DNA of 64,000 nt from Eunapius fragilis. Taxonomy: Eukaryota; Porifera; Demospongiae; Spongillida; Spongillidae. The stretch's first letter is position 1; every line of letters begins with the position of its first letter. A model generated the notes under the pieces. The model was not told where the DNA came from. It did no database searches and was given only the letters and a program-made list of their open reading frames with translations. Positions 1 through 11,449 of the stretch are shown here, one piece after another. Position numbers and translations under genes: made by a program. Location of the stretch: contig OY811971.1 of the NCBI GenBank assembly GCA_963681505.1, positions 15,735,338 to 15,799,337 on the forward strand, in the 5' to 3' direction.

Positions 1-163
1 GACTAAGGCCATGAATACATCTACGCATATGGTACATGGTAAAAATTAATGCCCGCGTGCACATCATCACATGTCATATGTTGACATACAATTGTTGTTT
101 TGGTTTTTTTGTTTTGTTTTGACTCCTGAGGCTCCGTCACCAGATCTCGATAGGGGTAGCTTG

Positions 164-222
164 CAGTGCTTCCCCATTCCCTGGGTGGGTGGGTTCAAGT
201 TGTTCATTCATATCCATACATG
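164..222 (+). repeat. Direct repeat of about 57 bp, second copy at 2,106-2,165
   Basis: A nearly identical sequence (gcttccccattccctgggtg...catacatgtat) occurs here and again at 2,106-2,165 in the same direction, bracketing about 1.9 kb. This could be a duplication scar or a dispersed repeat. No function is visible. Confidence 0.7.
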
Positions 223-373
223 TATTTTCCTCTTATAGGGCACTATAGCACCACATGCATGGTTTAGTGAATTGTATCTCAATGAGATTCGAACCACAGA
301 CCTTGGAGCTCTGATTACACCGGTGTTACCACTACATCAATCTGACAATCCCCTACCCCCTCACATTAATGAA

Positions 374-670
374 TTAGATATTAGATATTCTGACACAGAG
401 CAGCCATGCCTTGTCGGCAGGTGATGATGCTTCCAAAAACAAAGAGAACTGGTGGTCCTCTAGTTTTTCTGACAGTACCTTTTGGTGGACGGGTGAGGCA
501 GTGATAGCATCAACAGAGACTACCTCAGATTGGAAGACAAACTTGTTGAAGAGATCAATCAGGTGAGAAAGGTGTGTGCATGGATTCTGTGCATCACCAA
601 AGCCATAAGCACAAAGGGAATCAATATAGGCAGCTGAGGAGTGCGTGGCGGGAAACTGAGCGAAGCCCAA
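374..670 (-). mobile_element. Retroelement ORF fragment (fossil)
   Basis: A 98-residue minus-strand reading frame resembles, from memory, the region downstream of the reverse transcriptase in multicopy retroelement proteins of sponges and other invertebrates (phrases such as LEDHQFSLFLEASSPADKAW). It is a short, broken remnant with no reverse transcriptase core nearby. Family assignment is tentative (LINE-like most likely). Confidence 0.4.
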
Positions 671-1010
671 GACCTCCGTGACTTAGATTATGTTGGACCT
701 GCTGCTATGCACGATCCCGTAACTTCAACAGCTATACTCTATGCGAAGCATTGCCCAACCTCAACATCAAACGGCTGAAGTTCTGAGACTAAACTTGGTG
801 GGGTAGCTCTAGCCAAATTGGATTTATTTACAGTAGCTCCCACACAAACGAAGCAGAATCAAGGCAACTTGAGGGTTCGAAGCCCCTACTTCTACCAGTC
901 GTGGGATAACTATTCCGGTCCCCACCATTCAAAGTCATTCCCTTGAAAGAGAGACTATGCAGGTGTGTACTGCCAACAGTATACTGACTGAGTTTCAAGA
1001 TGGATAGCAT

Positions 1011-2095
1011 GCTAAGTCAACTGTTACTAACCGATTACCACCGTGAGATGCACTAATAATGAGTTTACTGTTAACAAAGAATTCGTTGTAATATTATATG
1101 CGAATTTGAAGTTACTCATGTTCAGAACTTCAGATTATATTGTTAGAAGTCCTCATGTCTAAATAGACGAGAGTTTCAAGTGTTACGCCATAAGTAACTG
1201 AGACAGGACATGCACGAAGTGTTGATGGGAGCATCATTTGCATTAGTCACGCTTACACACATAACATAATGCATGAAAATTTACACATGAGCATAGAGTT
1301 CATATTGTCATTCACAGATTCAATAACTTTGATTCAATACCTTCCCAACACCACATGACTGTATATCTGTGCATAATTTAATACTTACTCGAAATGTCAT
1401 ACGTGCTTTTGGTCAACATACAAAACACTTATTCTAGCTTACACCGCACATTATAATTAATGTATGAAGGAAGCTTGCATACCTGTTGTAAAGCCATGAC
1501 TGGCACGATGGCTATTGACCATCCAACTCTGCGAATGGAGAACTTCCAACCGCAGTTGAGTGCTGCATGCATGCAATTATATAAATCTCCTTATAGGCAG
1601 ACCTATATATAATGTTAAAACATGTTACTATGCATAGGAGACGAGACTGCATGATACCACGGAGGTACTGTCTTTGAAAACTTAGATATGATGGAATACG
1701 ACTACATCCGCGTGAAATACTGTAGTTGTGATAAAGGTTTATGCAACATGCATGGTTTATATGCTATCTGCTAAACAATATATCACAGATTGCCACAATA
1801 TGTATCGTCTTAAGCTATTTGAAGTGCATGTAAACAACCTTAAGAATATGCACACAGCTAGGGCAGCTCTAGGGTTCAGGAATGAACGCATTAAAAAAGC
1901 TTTTCGAAAACGTCATTATATATATATGTATAGCATTGCGTTCATTGGTATAGACATGCACTCTGCATAATGTACTCAGTCAGCTCATGGATTTAAAAAA
2001 CATGCATGGTTACCACCCCCGCAACTGCATGTACAAAAAAAAATGCTTGTTCCTACACACATCACACAGGGTGTATGAACATGGCTAATCAAGCG
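1011..2095. other. No gene recognised
   Basis: AT-rich sequence with only short open frames. No domain, splice-supported exon, RNA gene or structured repeat is visible apart from short palindromic gcatgc words. Confidence 0.5.
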
Positions 2096-2169
2096 AGGTG
2101 AGTTCATGCTTCCCCATTCCCTGGGTGAGTGGGTTCAAGTTGTTCATTCATATCCATACATGTATCATT

Positions 2170-2370
2170 AGCAGCAATTTCGGACGCTCATTACGTATTC
2201 CTGACGCGTCGTTGCAAACGTCCGTTAAATTTCCGCGCACGCGTCCATTGACATGTATGGAACAAAGTGCATTTCTGTTCAGTATAAATCAGGAATCAAG
2301 TCCTCACATTTCCCGCTGGATACCAATCTACCGGGAACTGTATAGAGTATGTTTCCCTGCTAAAGTTGGA
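2170..2370. repeat. Dispersed repeat with CpG-rich core
   Basis: The core (near ggacgctcattacgtattcc) recurs in inverted orientation at about 22,370-22,490. The adjoining ccgctggataccaat block also recurs beside the ankyrin exons around 54,230, 56,745 and 58,255. It is probably a non-autonomous mobile repeat of unknown type. Confidence 0.6.
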
Positions 2371-3990
2371 ACAATGTGTCTTGCTGACCCTCCAACCTCT
2401 GCGCATCCAGACCGAGGTGACCCAGAGGGGCGTGGAGGTGGTCCTTGGAAGGACAGCGCTCACCATTGCAAACATCAGCCTTCTCGTGGCTGACTTGAAG
2501 GTTAAGTTTGCACAAAATGGCGACCGTCTTGGGCTAGTGAGCAACGCGACGCTCTCCACCTTACACCTTAGCTCACAGCTGCTGACACAGGTATGTAGGA
2601 GTGTGCGGGTATTGGGGTTAGGACAATTTCCTCTACCAGAAAGAACCCCATTGGTCACTAGTATAATCCACTTAGATGGGATTTTTACTATGGTAGAAGT
2701 TGGGGTATATTTATCCAGTTGTTGATTTAAACGCTTACAACATCTTTCATCACAAATGGCTTTACAACATGCACTACACTGAGTGAACCTGACCATGTCC
2801 TGACCATGTGGTAGATTGCTATGTGCTGTACATGATGGTGCATCACTGTGCACCTAGTGTGATGGTATACTGTACAAGGTATTGTGATGTTTGATGACCA
2901 GCGACATTCGGTGCATGTAGCAGCTGTTGCATGCGTCTATTCTGTGCACTAACAGGAGAAGTCAAAGAGTGCCGATGTACTCTAAACCACGTCTTCCTGG
3001 GTGTGGTTGCCACACCTAAAGGGGTGGAAGGGGGGAGGGGGGTGTACCTGTTTAGTTTGTTTGGTACAAAGAAGAATACCACTTGAAATATTAAACAAGA
3101 CATTCTTTAATCTTTATCAGTTCATTATCATTGCTGTAAAAAATGGCCTTTAGAAAAAAAAAAAAAGAAAAGAAGAAAAATTAATTGCACCTTACCCATT
3201 CCCAGGTCACAATGTGATGTTAGTCATTGTGGTGTGTCATGCATGTACATGTATACTGTCGCGTGGACAGATAAGGTTTGAAAAAACCACATGTGGGAAA
3301 TACATGTAGAAAGAATGATGAGGTGAGTTCACTGATGGAATTTAATTCAGAACTGCTAACCTTAGTCTGTCAGTAATGCAGGTAATGGAAGTAATGTATT
3401 ACATGTGCTTTCACAAGCTGTATGCACACATACAGTTCATATACATGTAACTTGTCTGTCTGTCAAAACACACACACACACACACATACAAACACACACA
3501 CAAACACACACACAAACACACACACAAACACACACACACACACAAACACACACTCACTTTCAGACAATACCCGCCGTGCAAAATGGTGCAGTTCTGGCAA
3601 AGAATGAAGCCAATAGAGTGCTCAAACAGTCGGAAAATGACCTCACATTTGCACATACATTGCGGAGCAGAGCAGACAGCTTAGCCATTACCACACAGGA
3701 CCAGCTGCTAATTCTTGAATGTATGTACTTGATTATGATAGGGCAATATGCATGTACATCTACTGCTTCCCTCCTCTCTATCTCCTACACATTCCCTCCC
3801 CACCTCCACATCCTCACACCTCTCCCACTCTTCAGCCTACCAGCTCACCAAAGGCAGGCTGTTGCAGCGGCAGCAAGAGATACTGGATGATACTAAGAGG
3901 CTGGCCAATCAGATTGGGATGCTTTCCAACCAACTCCGAAAGCTTGTTACTAAGAACACAGCATGTTTGGATACAAATAGTCTAGTATGA
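2366..3990 (+). CDS. Coiled-coil protein, three 3' exons (possibly laminin-like)
   Basis: Three exons join in phase: up to 2,590 (donor gtatgt, phase 0), 3,564-3,720 (acceptor tttcag, donor gtatgt, phase 1) and 3,836-3,990 (acceptor ttcag, stop TGA at 3,988). The product is mostly amphipathic helix with heptad-like leucine spacing, e.g. ANRVLKQSENDLTF, then RLLQRQQEILDDTKRLANQI. The true 5' end is not visible: 2,366 is the start of the open frame, not a convincing initiator ATG, so earlier exons probably lie outside or were missed. Rod regions of laminin chains look like this, but nothing diagnostic is present. A broken copy lies at 5,463-5,813 plus about 23,880-24,000. Confidence 0.6.
3467..3556. 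repeat. CA/CAAACA microsatellite
   Basis: Compound (ca)n and (acaaac)n tract immediately upstream of the acceptor at 3,563, inside the intron of the coiled-coil gene. Confidence 0.95.
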
Positions 3991-5235
3991 TTACATTACA
4001 GATATATGGTACCGTGTGTATGTAACACAATATTGTCACCTGCCTGCCACTCTGCTTTCAATATTTTTCTTTAATAGGGGGGCTTTTTATAGAACCACAT
4101 CATGTAGATCAATGCGTGGGAGTAAACGTGCTTCACGGATGAACTTTCCAACATACGTCATGACATACCGTAAACACACAAATAGGGGACGTGGCTTATA
4201 ATTGGGACTACAAACATCAATTTATCCTACAAAAAGCCTAGCTCCAACGTAATGACATACCCCAGGCCTCACCAAGTTTTGATTGCAATGTTGGTTGGTC
4301 CAAGGGTTTGTACTACATTTGACCACTGTTTTGGCAAAGCTGGTATTTTAATGGTGACTATCATGAGGTTATGTAACATTGACTTTACATCTACAAGCAC
4401 ATGATGAACTAGTTACTGGTTCCCTCCTTGTTGAAGCCTTATAAATGTACATGTGTACATCAAACGCTATTATGTATGGTCCATAGTGACATTGATGTTT
4501 TACTGTAGAATGCATTGCATATTAAGCCTATACGTTCCTGGCGAGGATACATTTAGACATGCATGACTACATGTAGGGGGTACAGAGGTAAAGCTGGGGC
4601 AGAGGACTACAAAAATAGAACGGGCAAATGTAACAGAACCTAAAGAAGTGCTAGATATGATAGGATTTTTGTCTCATTACCCTTTTCTCAAAACCTTAAG
4701 CTTGTTCCCCTCCTTTTTACACCACCTTTTCCTCCAATTCCCATATACCAACAACTCTAGATCTCTTGTTATAGAATGTTTTTATTTACTTGTATAATTA
4801 CTAGCACTTGACCTTCGGCAGCCAAAGTACTAATGCATCACCTGATCTCTTAATACCATCTTCAGCCTTACTGTTATATAGGGGGTCAAAAGTAATAAGA
4901 TATATATGGAGCAGTTCCAGCGCAAAATCATCCTTGTAATACTTTCCAGGACAAGCCTAACAAAAGTAACGCTCGCATTGAAATGTATGGCTAATCATAA
5001 ATTCAGTGCCTAATAACTTTACGATGGTGTCTCCAATTTTGGATGCTTAAGGACCATTTGATAGAAGTTCACGGAAAATTGAAAACTTGAAAAACCACCC
5101 AGAAGGGTGATTTTGGCAGACACTGTCCCATACAATATTATAGGTAACCTGCACAATGAAAATGCAATCAAATGTAAAATAGATGTCAGGAGTAGACAAA
5201 TGCCCCCAATATATTCAACATAACACCATTAAACA
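3991..5235. repeat. Duplicated non-coding block, inverted partner at 22,645-23,990
   Basis: Long stretches of this block reappear as reverse complement between about 22,645 and 23,990, in the same order relative to the coiled-coil gene end. The block includes a MITE-like piece at 4,650-4,800, ending in the tttttatttacttgta motif shared with 23,145, 33,345 and 43,849. It also includes one arm of the hairpin found complete at 22,645-23,093. No coding gene is seen. Confidence 0.75.
4180..4530 (-). pseudogene. Decayed ROCO exon/intron fragment
   Basis: This segment is, in reverse complement, similar to the ROCO gene intron and exon edge at 51,100-51,420; the gcattgcata of the ankyrin exon is recognisable near 4,510. 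A second copy lies at 23,390-23,790. It carries no open frame, so it is a fragment carried by segmental duplication. Confidence 0.5.
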
Positions 5236-5462
5236 GAACAGTAACCATAGATGAATTTCACTCTCAACAAAAAATGGTACAAAAGGTCATATATGATCAT
5301 GCATTGCATTAGTATGAAACGAAATGTATATACAGTACAACTATTCATATCTATAGATGACCAGAGTTCAATACAAAATCCATAATGGTAGGAAAGGCTA
5401 GCTGGGTGATTTCATGTACGTTGACTCAAGCTCATCCGCTAGGGAGGTGTGGCCAACTGCCT
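5236..5462 (-). pseudogene. Fragment of ROCO 3' end (Death-domain C-terminus)
   Basis: Matches the last codons and 3' flank of the ROCO gene (44,030-44,110 and 43,885-44,030) in the same minus orientation: codons for [14 protein letters not shown] are recognisable. It is joined directly to the broken coiled-coil copy at about 5,463. An inverted copy lies at 11,126-11,390, so the two bracket element A. Confidence 0.7.
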
Positions 5463-5813
5463 GTGACCTGGCAAAATGGTGCAGTTCAGGCAAATAATGA
5501 AGCCAATAGAGTGCTCAAACAGTCGGAAAAGGACCTCACATTTGTACGTACATTGTGGAGCAGAGCAGACAGCTTAGCCATCACCACACAGGACCAGCTG
5601 CTAATTCTTGAATGTACGTATTGATTATGATAAGGTGATAGGCATGCATCTACTGCTTCCCTCCTCCTCATCTCCTACACATTCACTCCCGACCTCCACA
5701 TCCTCCCACCTCTCCCACTCTTCAGCCTACCAGCTCACCTAAAGCAGGCTGTTGCAGCGGCAGCAAGAGATACTAGATGATACTAAGAGGCTGGCCAAGC
5801 AGATTGGGATGCT
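5463..5813 (+). pseudogene. Second copy of coiled-coil gene, left half
   Basis: Exons homologous to 3,564-3,720 and 3,836-3,925 with the same intron. The second exon has an in-frame stop (ctcacctaaagc, near 5,745). The copy stops abruptly after gggatgct at 5,813, where the parent continues ttccaacc. The missing right half is found inverted at about 23,880-24,000, which suggests an inversion breakpoint here. Left of 5,463 it is fused to a ROCO 3' fragment. Confidence 0.8.
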
Positions 5814-6063
5814 AGCGTTTAAGTTAAAGGAGGAGTTTGCGTATAAAAGGAGCTTGGCTCCAAGAATTTCAACCGGCCATGCGGCTGAAAACGGATGTTT
5901 TAAGTTTAAAATGGTGTCTCTATACCGCGGTATTTAAGCATGGGCTTGGCAACAACAGCGATCGAGTATTCTTCATACAACTTTTGAATGCCATATCAAT
6001 GCAATGCAAAGTTGATGTTAATAACGCTAAGTTAACAAACTAGGCTATCACATGTTCGTACAA

Positions 6064-8277
6064 ATGGCGGTCTTAGACGACGACTGTTCTCGGTACAGAC
6101 GTCACCTACAACTGTCCTTTTCCTCTCAAGAGGAAAAAGAAACATATCTGCGTAGGTTTGAAGCAGCCAAGCTACTCCTTGCACCCGGTGTTAATAAACT
6201 GAAGGCTACTATCAGCGTATTGAATGCTTTGCTGGACCGTGTGTTGGCGCAAACTGAGAGCGTCCCAGTATCACGTAGCAGAACATCCAGTTCTGCGAAC
6301 GAAATGATGTTGGACTCCGCAGGTTAGTTAGGCTAGAGCTATAAAATAATACACTTTTTGTGTATACTTGCATGATATAGGGATTTATACTGGTGACGAA
6401 GACCCCACTGACCAAGACCTCTTTGTGGTCGAACAAAAGGCCTTCAAGGGACTTTGTTCAGGTCTTGTTCAGCAGTGTGGCTGTCTTTCAAACCCATCTT
6501 GGACATTAGCATCTTTCATAAAGGTCTGAGTTGTGGGGTTATGATTCTGTTTTGTCAAATTGATTCTGGCATAATTTTTTTTGTATCATTCATACTCATT
6601 TACTGCTCACTAGAAGGGACATGTTGCTAGGGTTCAATTTGTTTGCCCACACTGCAAGCAGTCCCGTGTCTGGGCTAGTTCCAGAGTGCTGTCTGGTCAT
6701 TACATTGCTAATCAGAAGTAAGAATATGCACTTATTTAGTAATCATCAACTCAAATGTGTTATCTTACTTCAGACTTGTCCATGCTTTCACCTGTGCTGG
6801 CATTCTACCTCACCAGTACATTAACTTTTGTTCATTTGCTGATATGGGTGAAGTGAAGCAACGATACATTCACTCAAGTGGGATTCTGAAATCACTGATG
6901 CAATTCTCTGATATAATCCATTTTTATTAGTTTATGTGGATAGGCTCTACCAGCAAGTAATAGCAGATGCAGCAGAGGAGTCCATGAAGGCTGCTGTAGA
7001 CTGTGTGAAGGCACGCCCTCACTACGCTACAAGTGGAGAGGTTAGAGATGGCACTCTTGTAAAGAAATATGGTTTGGATGTATTTTGTATTCTCTTAAAA
7101 TAGTGGGTTATAACTGATGCACGTCACGACTCCACTTCAAATGCATACCACTCGACAGTACCTTGTATGGCTGGAAGGTGTAGTAAATGGCATGTTGTGT
7201 CTATCAGCCTGCAAACCATATTGTTCATTTCAGCACACGTAGGATTGTTGGAATTTGCACTCTTTCTAGACAAGAGCACAGGGTAGCTCAGACGAGAGAG
7301 GTGGCGTGTACTAAGATAGTCTTGCCACAAGTTATCGCCCGAGGTTTGCCTTTGTGTTCTAACTATGTACAACTTCATATTTTCACTGTGATGAAGGGTT
7401 GAACATCACAGAGGTAGCCCATGACTACCAGTCTACTATAAAGAAGTATGTAGAAGAACTCGGGATGGTCAATTCCTACGACACATGGCATGGTATGGTA
7501 TCTTTTTTTTTTTAGTGTGTATTATTATTTTGACTTATTGCAGGCACGAAGAATGTGGCAAAGGAGTTGCGTACGATCTGTTGTGGCCTGGCTCGTGCCA
7601 GAGATGTTACGTGGTTCACTGAACTTTCTGACAAGGGTATGCTCCCTCTGGAAATTATTGTTATCAATGAAACAATTTGCTATTCAGCAAGAAGCACCAA
7701 AGTGCACTTGTATTGGTGCATGAGGAACTGTGGTGGCAACCCTGACCGTCTACGTGCAATGATCATGAATATCAGCAAGCACTTTCAGGTTTGTATGTGT
7801 ACATATGTTTGTATCTGTGTGTCTGTGTTGTGTTGAGTGTATTGAGTGATTGGATTCATGCATGTATTGTAAACTTATCACACATGTGTCTACATTCAGG
7901 GTAATCACTGCAGTTGCTATTCGGAGAGTCCCTGTCACCAGCCAGGTTACATTTCAAAAAGGAAGCTTCTCACAATGCCTGCAGCCATTAGTGCATATGA
8001 GGATGCACTAAGAAAAACTCTCATCTACAAAGCAGCTGATTCATTCCATCTTGTATGCAGCATGGTAAATTACATATAATGTTAATATATACATATAATG
8101 TTAATGTTCATGTATGTGTTTGTTTTTCTAGTGTCGAGACACCTTCTGGGTGGAATCATTCAACCACCAGCTTCTCATTTATCTCTCCAAAAGAATTCAC
8201 TTTCACACCAAGACATTTGAGATGCGTATGAAGTTAGCTGTTATGGATTGGGTGAGTGTTTTGTGTGTGGGTGAGTG

Positions 8278-8309
<32 letters not shown>

Positions 8310-8386
8310 ATGGGTGTGCGTGCGTGTGTGTGTGTGTGTGTGTGCATGGGTGTGCGCGTGTGTGTATGTGTGTGTGTGTATGTGTG

Positions 8387-8420
<34 letters not shown>

Positions 8421-8793
8421 CACATTACCACACCATTTCAGAATGAAAACACTCAACGGGTGGCAACAAGTCACCATGACTACACAGATGTTCGTCGACC
8501 AGACCATCGCTCCACATACAACGTGTTGGTAAAAAAAACCTATCGTTTTGTAAAGAATATCTGGACTATGTACATTCTCAAGAACATGTTGTCTCAACAG
8601 TATGTGACAGTCTGATTCCAGCTAATTGTTGTGACACATACCATTTAGGATACTGCAGGAGGATGATGATGACGACGATATGGTGTTACCTTCGGACGAC
8701 ACAGCCATGAATGATGTGGACAGTGATGAGGATCTGGACGTGGATGACTGTGTTTTTTCAGAGGATGATGAAGAAGAAGGCAACTACTGTTGA
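6064..8793 (+). CDS. DxxH-type DDE transposase, Kolobok-like, multi-exon
   Basis: About 14 short exons with GT-AG introns give a protein of roughly 580-600 residues. The start at 6,064 (MAVLDDDC) aligns with the start of copy B. Order of recognisable parts: N-terminal region with [13 protein letters not shown]; a zinc-ribbon-like CPHCKQSR at about 6,645; first catalytic Asp in [14 protein letters not shown] (codon 7,116); second Asp in SYDTWHGTKN (7,480, DxxH); Glu in [10 protein letters not shown] (8,153); and an acidic Asp/Glu C-terminal tail ending at TGA 8,791-8,793. All three catalytic residues are present and I see no stop inside the proposed exons, so this copy looks complete, though activity is unknown. 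Exon joins were inferred by eye, some through comparison with B. The family name rests on the DxxH motif and the TTAA flanks. Confidence 0.7.
8279..8419. repeat. TG microsatellite in transposase intron
   Basis: Imperfect (tg)n tract between the donor after the DW codons and the acceptor ttcag at 8,440 in element A. Confidence 0.95.
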
Positions 8794-8869
8794 GGTAATT
8801 TCAATAGCTTACATAATGTTTGATAATTAGCTGTTTCCACCAGCCATAGGTCTCACTTCTGATTGTCCC

Positions 8870-9437
8870 TCACAAAACAGTTCTTTTTAGAATACCACTA
8901 AGAGCAACAGATAATCTTTGTCTGCACTGCATGCATCCAAAAAGAAAAAAAGTACAAGATTCTACACTACATGTGCATCCTTCCAAGTTGTGGTGATCCA
9001 TGACCTTCGTAACAACAATCCTGAATCCTGCACATGTACAAACCAATGGTACATTGAACACTTGAACTAGGATCTTGGTAAGAGTGTGTGTGTCTTGAAC
9101 AGACCCAAGGAGACCCAAGCAAGCAGTGTAAGCATGTGAGCTAGTGCCATCTAGCACTAGTGGATCTCCTCCAGGGTAACCTGACAGAAAAACCAACTAA
9201 GTGTAATAAATGTGGTAATGTTGCTATGGCAACTAAACAATTACCTCTTAGTCTCACTGTAGATCCTGAACAGGAGGATGGTGGCTGACCCGAGGATGGT
9301 GGCTGACCCGAGGGTGGTGGCTGACCCGAGGATGGTGGCTGACCCGAGGGTGGTGGCTGACCCAAGGATGGTGGCTGACCCGAGGGTGGTGGCTGACCCG
9401 AAGGTGGTGGCTGACCCGGGGATGGTGTCTTGGCTGG
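8870..9437 (-). CDS. Convergent second ORF of element A, Pro/Ser/Gly/Gln-rich
   Basis: On the minus strand, an exon of GQPPPS/GQPPSS repeats (about 9,437-9,245, donor gtaatt, phase 1) joins in phase to 9,180-8,870 (acceptor ctgtcag), giving GSTVRLR-GYPGGDPLVLDGTSS and ending LKRTVL at 8,870. Copy B ends similarly (LKRTVY at 28,607), which supports shared ancestry, not necessarily coding function. Upstream exons are not resolved. The product is not recognised. It meets the transposase tail-to-tail with about 75 bp between the stops. Confidence 0.4.
9282..9425. repeat. 18-bp minisatellite inside element A
   Basis: About eight copies of an 18-bp unit (gatggtggctgacccgag, with a g/a variant) in an open frame on both strands. 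On the minus strand it encodes the GQPP(P/S)S hexapeptide. Confidence 0.95.
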
Positions 9438-10519
9438 TGAATGCTATATATCTACCCCAGGACAGTGATGCACAATGACCTGTTTGAGGTCAGCCACAAA
9501 GCCCACAGGTAGGCATCCACCAGTACTTGAACCACAACCTTTAGTATGTAGGAGTGAGATTTGATATTTGTTTATGTGCTATCTGTTTTACGTAATACAT
9601 GCAGTACTGGTGGCTGGCTTGTTTGCTAATTGCATTGTCATGTTTACCAATTGCATTGCATTGGCTTTTGCTAATGTTTTGCGTGCGTGCTAACTTTACC
9701 TTTACTTTAGGAACAGAGCTAGTTCAGAAGACATTCCTCACCCATAAAGAACTTGCAGGGTAAAAATAACAACTCGTGGAGATGTGGTTTGAGATAACAG
9801 TGAATGAGAGGATGCTGGAAGCAGGGCTTCAAAGAGTGTTTTGAACCTTATTTTCATTACTTTCTTTTATAATCCTGGTACGTTTAAAATTACCTTTTAT
9901 ATACAACCAGTGCTGGCATACAACACAAGCCGAGTGATAGTTGATACGCGCACGTGATGATTGACCTTAGAATGGAACCACGCTCACCTTTCAAACTAAC
10001 TCACGCGCTGCTGTGATCAGTATACATGTATAGAAACGATGATAACACTACACAACGCGGTTTCGAGAACGGTACAAACACACATCAGCTGTACAGGTAA
10101 TGGAACTGTACAGCGCGCTATCGAGCACCTAGAAGCACTTTATATGCCCATTTATACAACGCAAAACGTGAAAACGATGAAAATCAGGGAGGCTGTGCGA
10201 GAGCCCTTAGAGCTCACAACACAGCTCCATCCAGCGGATGTTGAGCTCACGTGATTTCCGTTGCGAGCCAAGCGCCTTTTATACGCGTATTTTCGCATCG
10301 ATCGGCGGGCGTGTGCTGAGGCCTGCGTTAGTATTTACGTAGCGTCTCCTCCTTTAAGGCACGGCCGTACGACCGCCTATGAATAATTAATGAATTAACG
10401 TATTCATTAACCATACGCTTGCATATGTAGGATAATATATCTCGTATTCAATGGCTCGCCGTTTCCGATTCTTGTTTAATTAACGCTACCGTGGTTAGCT
10501 ATCACTTATATCACAAAGA

Positions 10520-11125
10520 GATCAACCAAGTCTGGGTGCTCTCCTTACTGCCTAAACTTAAGCAGTACGGCAGCCGAAAGCCCCCGCGCCCTGTTTATGT
10601 TAAGGCACTATACTTGCAACAACAAAAAACAAAGGCCTTGTTTTTATTGTTGGCAAATTTGCGCTGCGGCTTTTATTATATGCAGTGATCCAACGTATTT
10701 TACTGCCTATATATATATAAACTAATTCGGTTGCGGTCGACCACTAGCTGATTATATTATGGCAGTACTGCAAATAATACTTTAATGCAGGCGATGTGGC
10801 TTTTGTTGTTAGGAGTGCTTATTCAAGCTATTCGACCCTGTACTGCCTAAACCTAAACAATGCCCCAACCCTGTTTATGTTAAGGCAGTATCTGAAAAGA
10901 AAAAAACTTACTTTAATGCAGGAGTAATTGCCCTGTGGCTATATCTATTATTCTTATGAGTGCTTGTCCAATTAACCTATTCGATCCTATACTGCTCTAC
11001 TTACTGCCTAAACTTAAACGGTACAGCGGTCGAAAACCCTTGCGCCCTGTTTATGTTTAGGCATTATACTTGCAACAACAAAAAACAAAGGCCTTGTTTT
11101 ATTGTGTGAGAAATTGCGCTAAAAA
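10520..11125 (+). repeat. Three-monomer satellite block next to element A
   Basis: Successive monomers of about 145-160 bp each carry the core actgcctaaac(t/c)taaacggt and later ccctgtttatgttaaggca. The monomer types follow the order also seen at 30,430-31,480: one with ttgcaacaacaaaaaacaaa, one with gcaggcgatgtggctt, one with gcaggagtaattgccctgtgg. The block starts about 170 bp past the right end of element A and stops where the ROCO fragment begins. Confidence 0.85.
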
Positions 11126-11390
11126 CGACTAGGCCCCAGACCGTTCACATTGAGGACCATTATAGATGTTCTAAGGACACGGGCAGTTGACCACACCTCC
11201 CTAGCGGATGAGCTAGAGTCAACATACATGAAATCACCCAGCTAGCCTTTCCTATCATTGTATTGAACTCTTGTCATCTATAGATATACATATTTGTACT
11301 GTATATACATTTCGTTTCATACTAATGCAATGTATGATCATCTAACCTTTTGTACCATTTTTTGTTGAGAGTGAAATTTATCTTTGACTT
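11126..11390 (+). pseudogene. Inverted fragment of ROCO Death-domain 3' end
   Basis: The plus strand here reads the final codons of the ROCO gene ([20 protein letters not shown], then ESTYMKSPS and a stop), followed by its 3' flank. It is the inverted partner of 5,236-5,462. There is no upstream coding context, so it is a dead fragment. Confidence 0.8.
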
Positions 11391-11449
11391 GACGCACACA
11401 CACACACACTCACTACACGTACACACACACAAACCAGTGCTACTTAGAA

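Larger units (their letters stand above)
5828..10353 (+). mobile_element. Kolobok-like DNA transposon, element A
   Basis: The element is flanked by TTAA on both sides (5,824-5,827 and 10,354-10,357). Its termini begin AGGAGGAG and end CTCCTCCT. Subterminal inverted sequence also matches: gcgtataaaaggagcttggctc at about 5,837 against gagccaagcgccttttatacgc at about 10,265. It holds a spliced plus-strand transposase (6,064-8,793) and a convergent minus-strand Pro/Ser/Gly/Gln-rich ORF. TTAA target duplication plus a D/DxxH/E catalytic pattern is what I recall for Kolobok; other TTAA superfamilies are less likely. A related element B lies at 24,035-30,198. Confidence 0.72.

Noticed and set aside
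9141-9478. Plus-strand frame of VADPRM repeats
   Set aside because: Shadow of the 18-bp minisatellite; the minus-strand reading fits spliced exons better.
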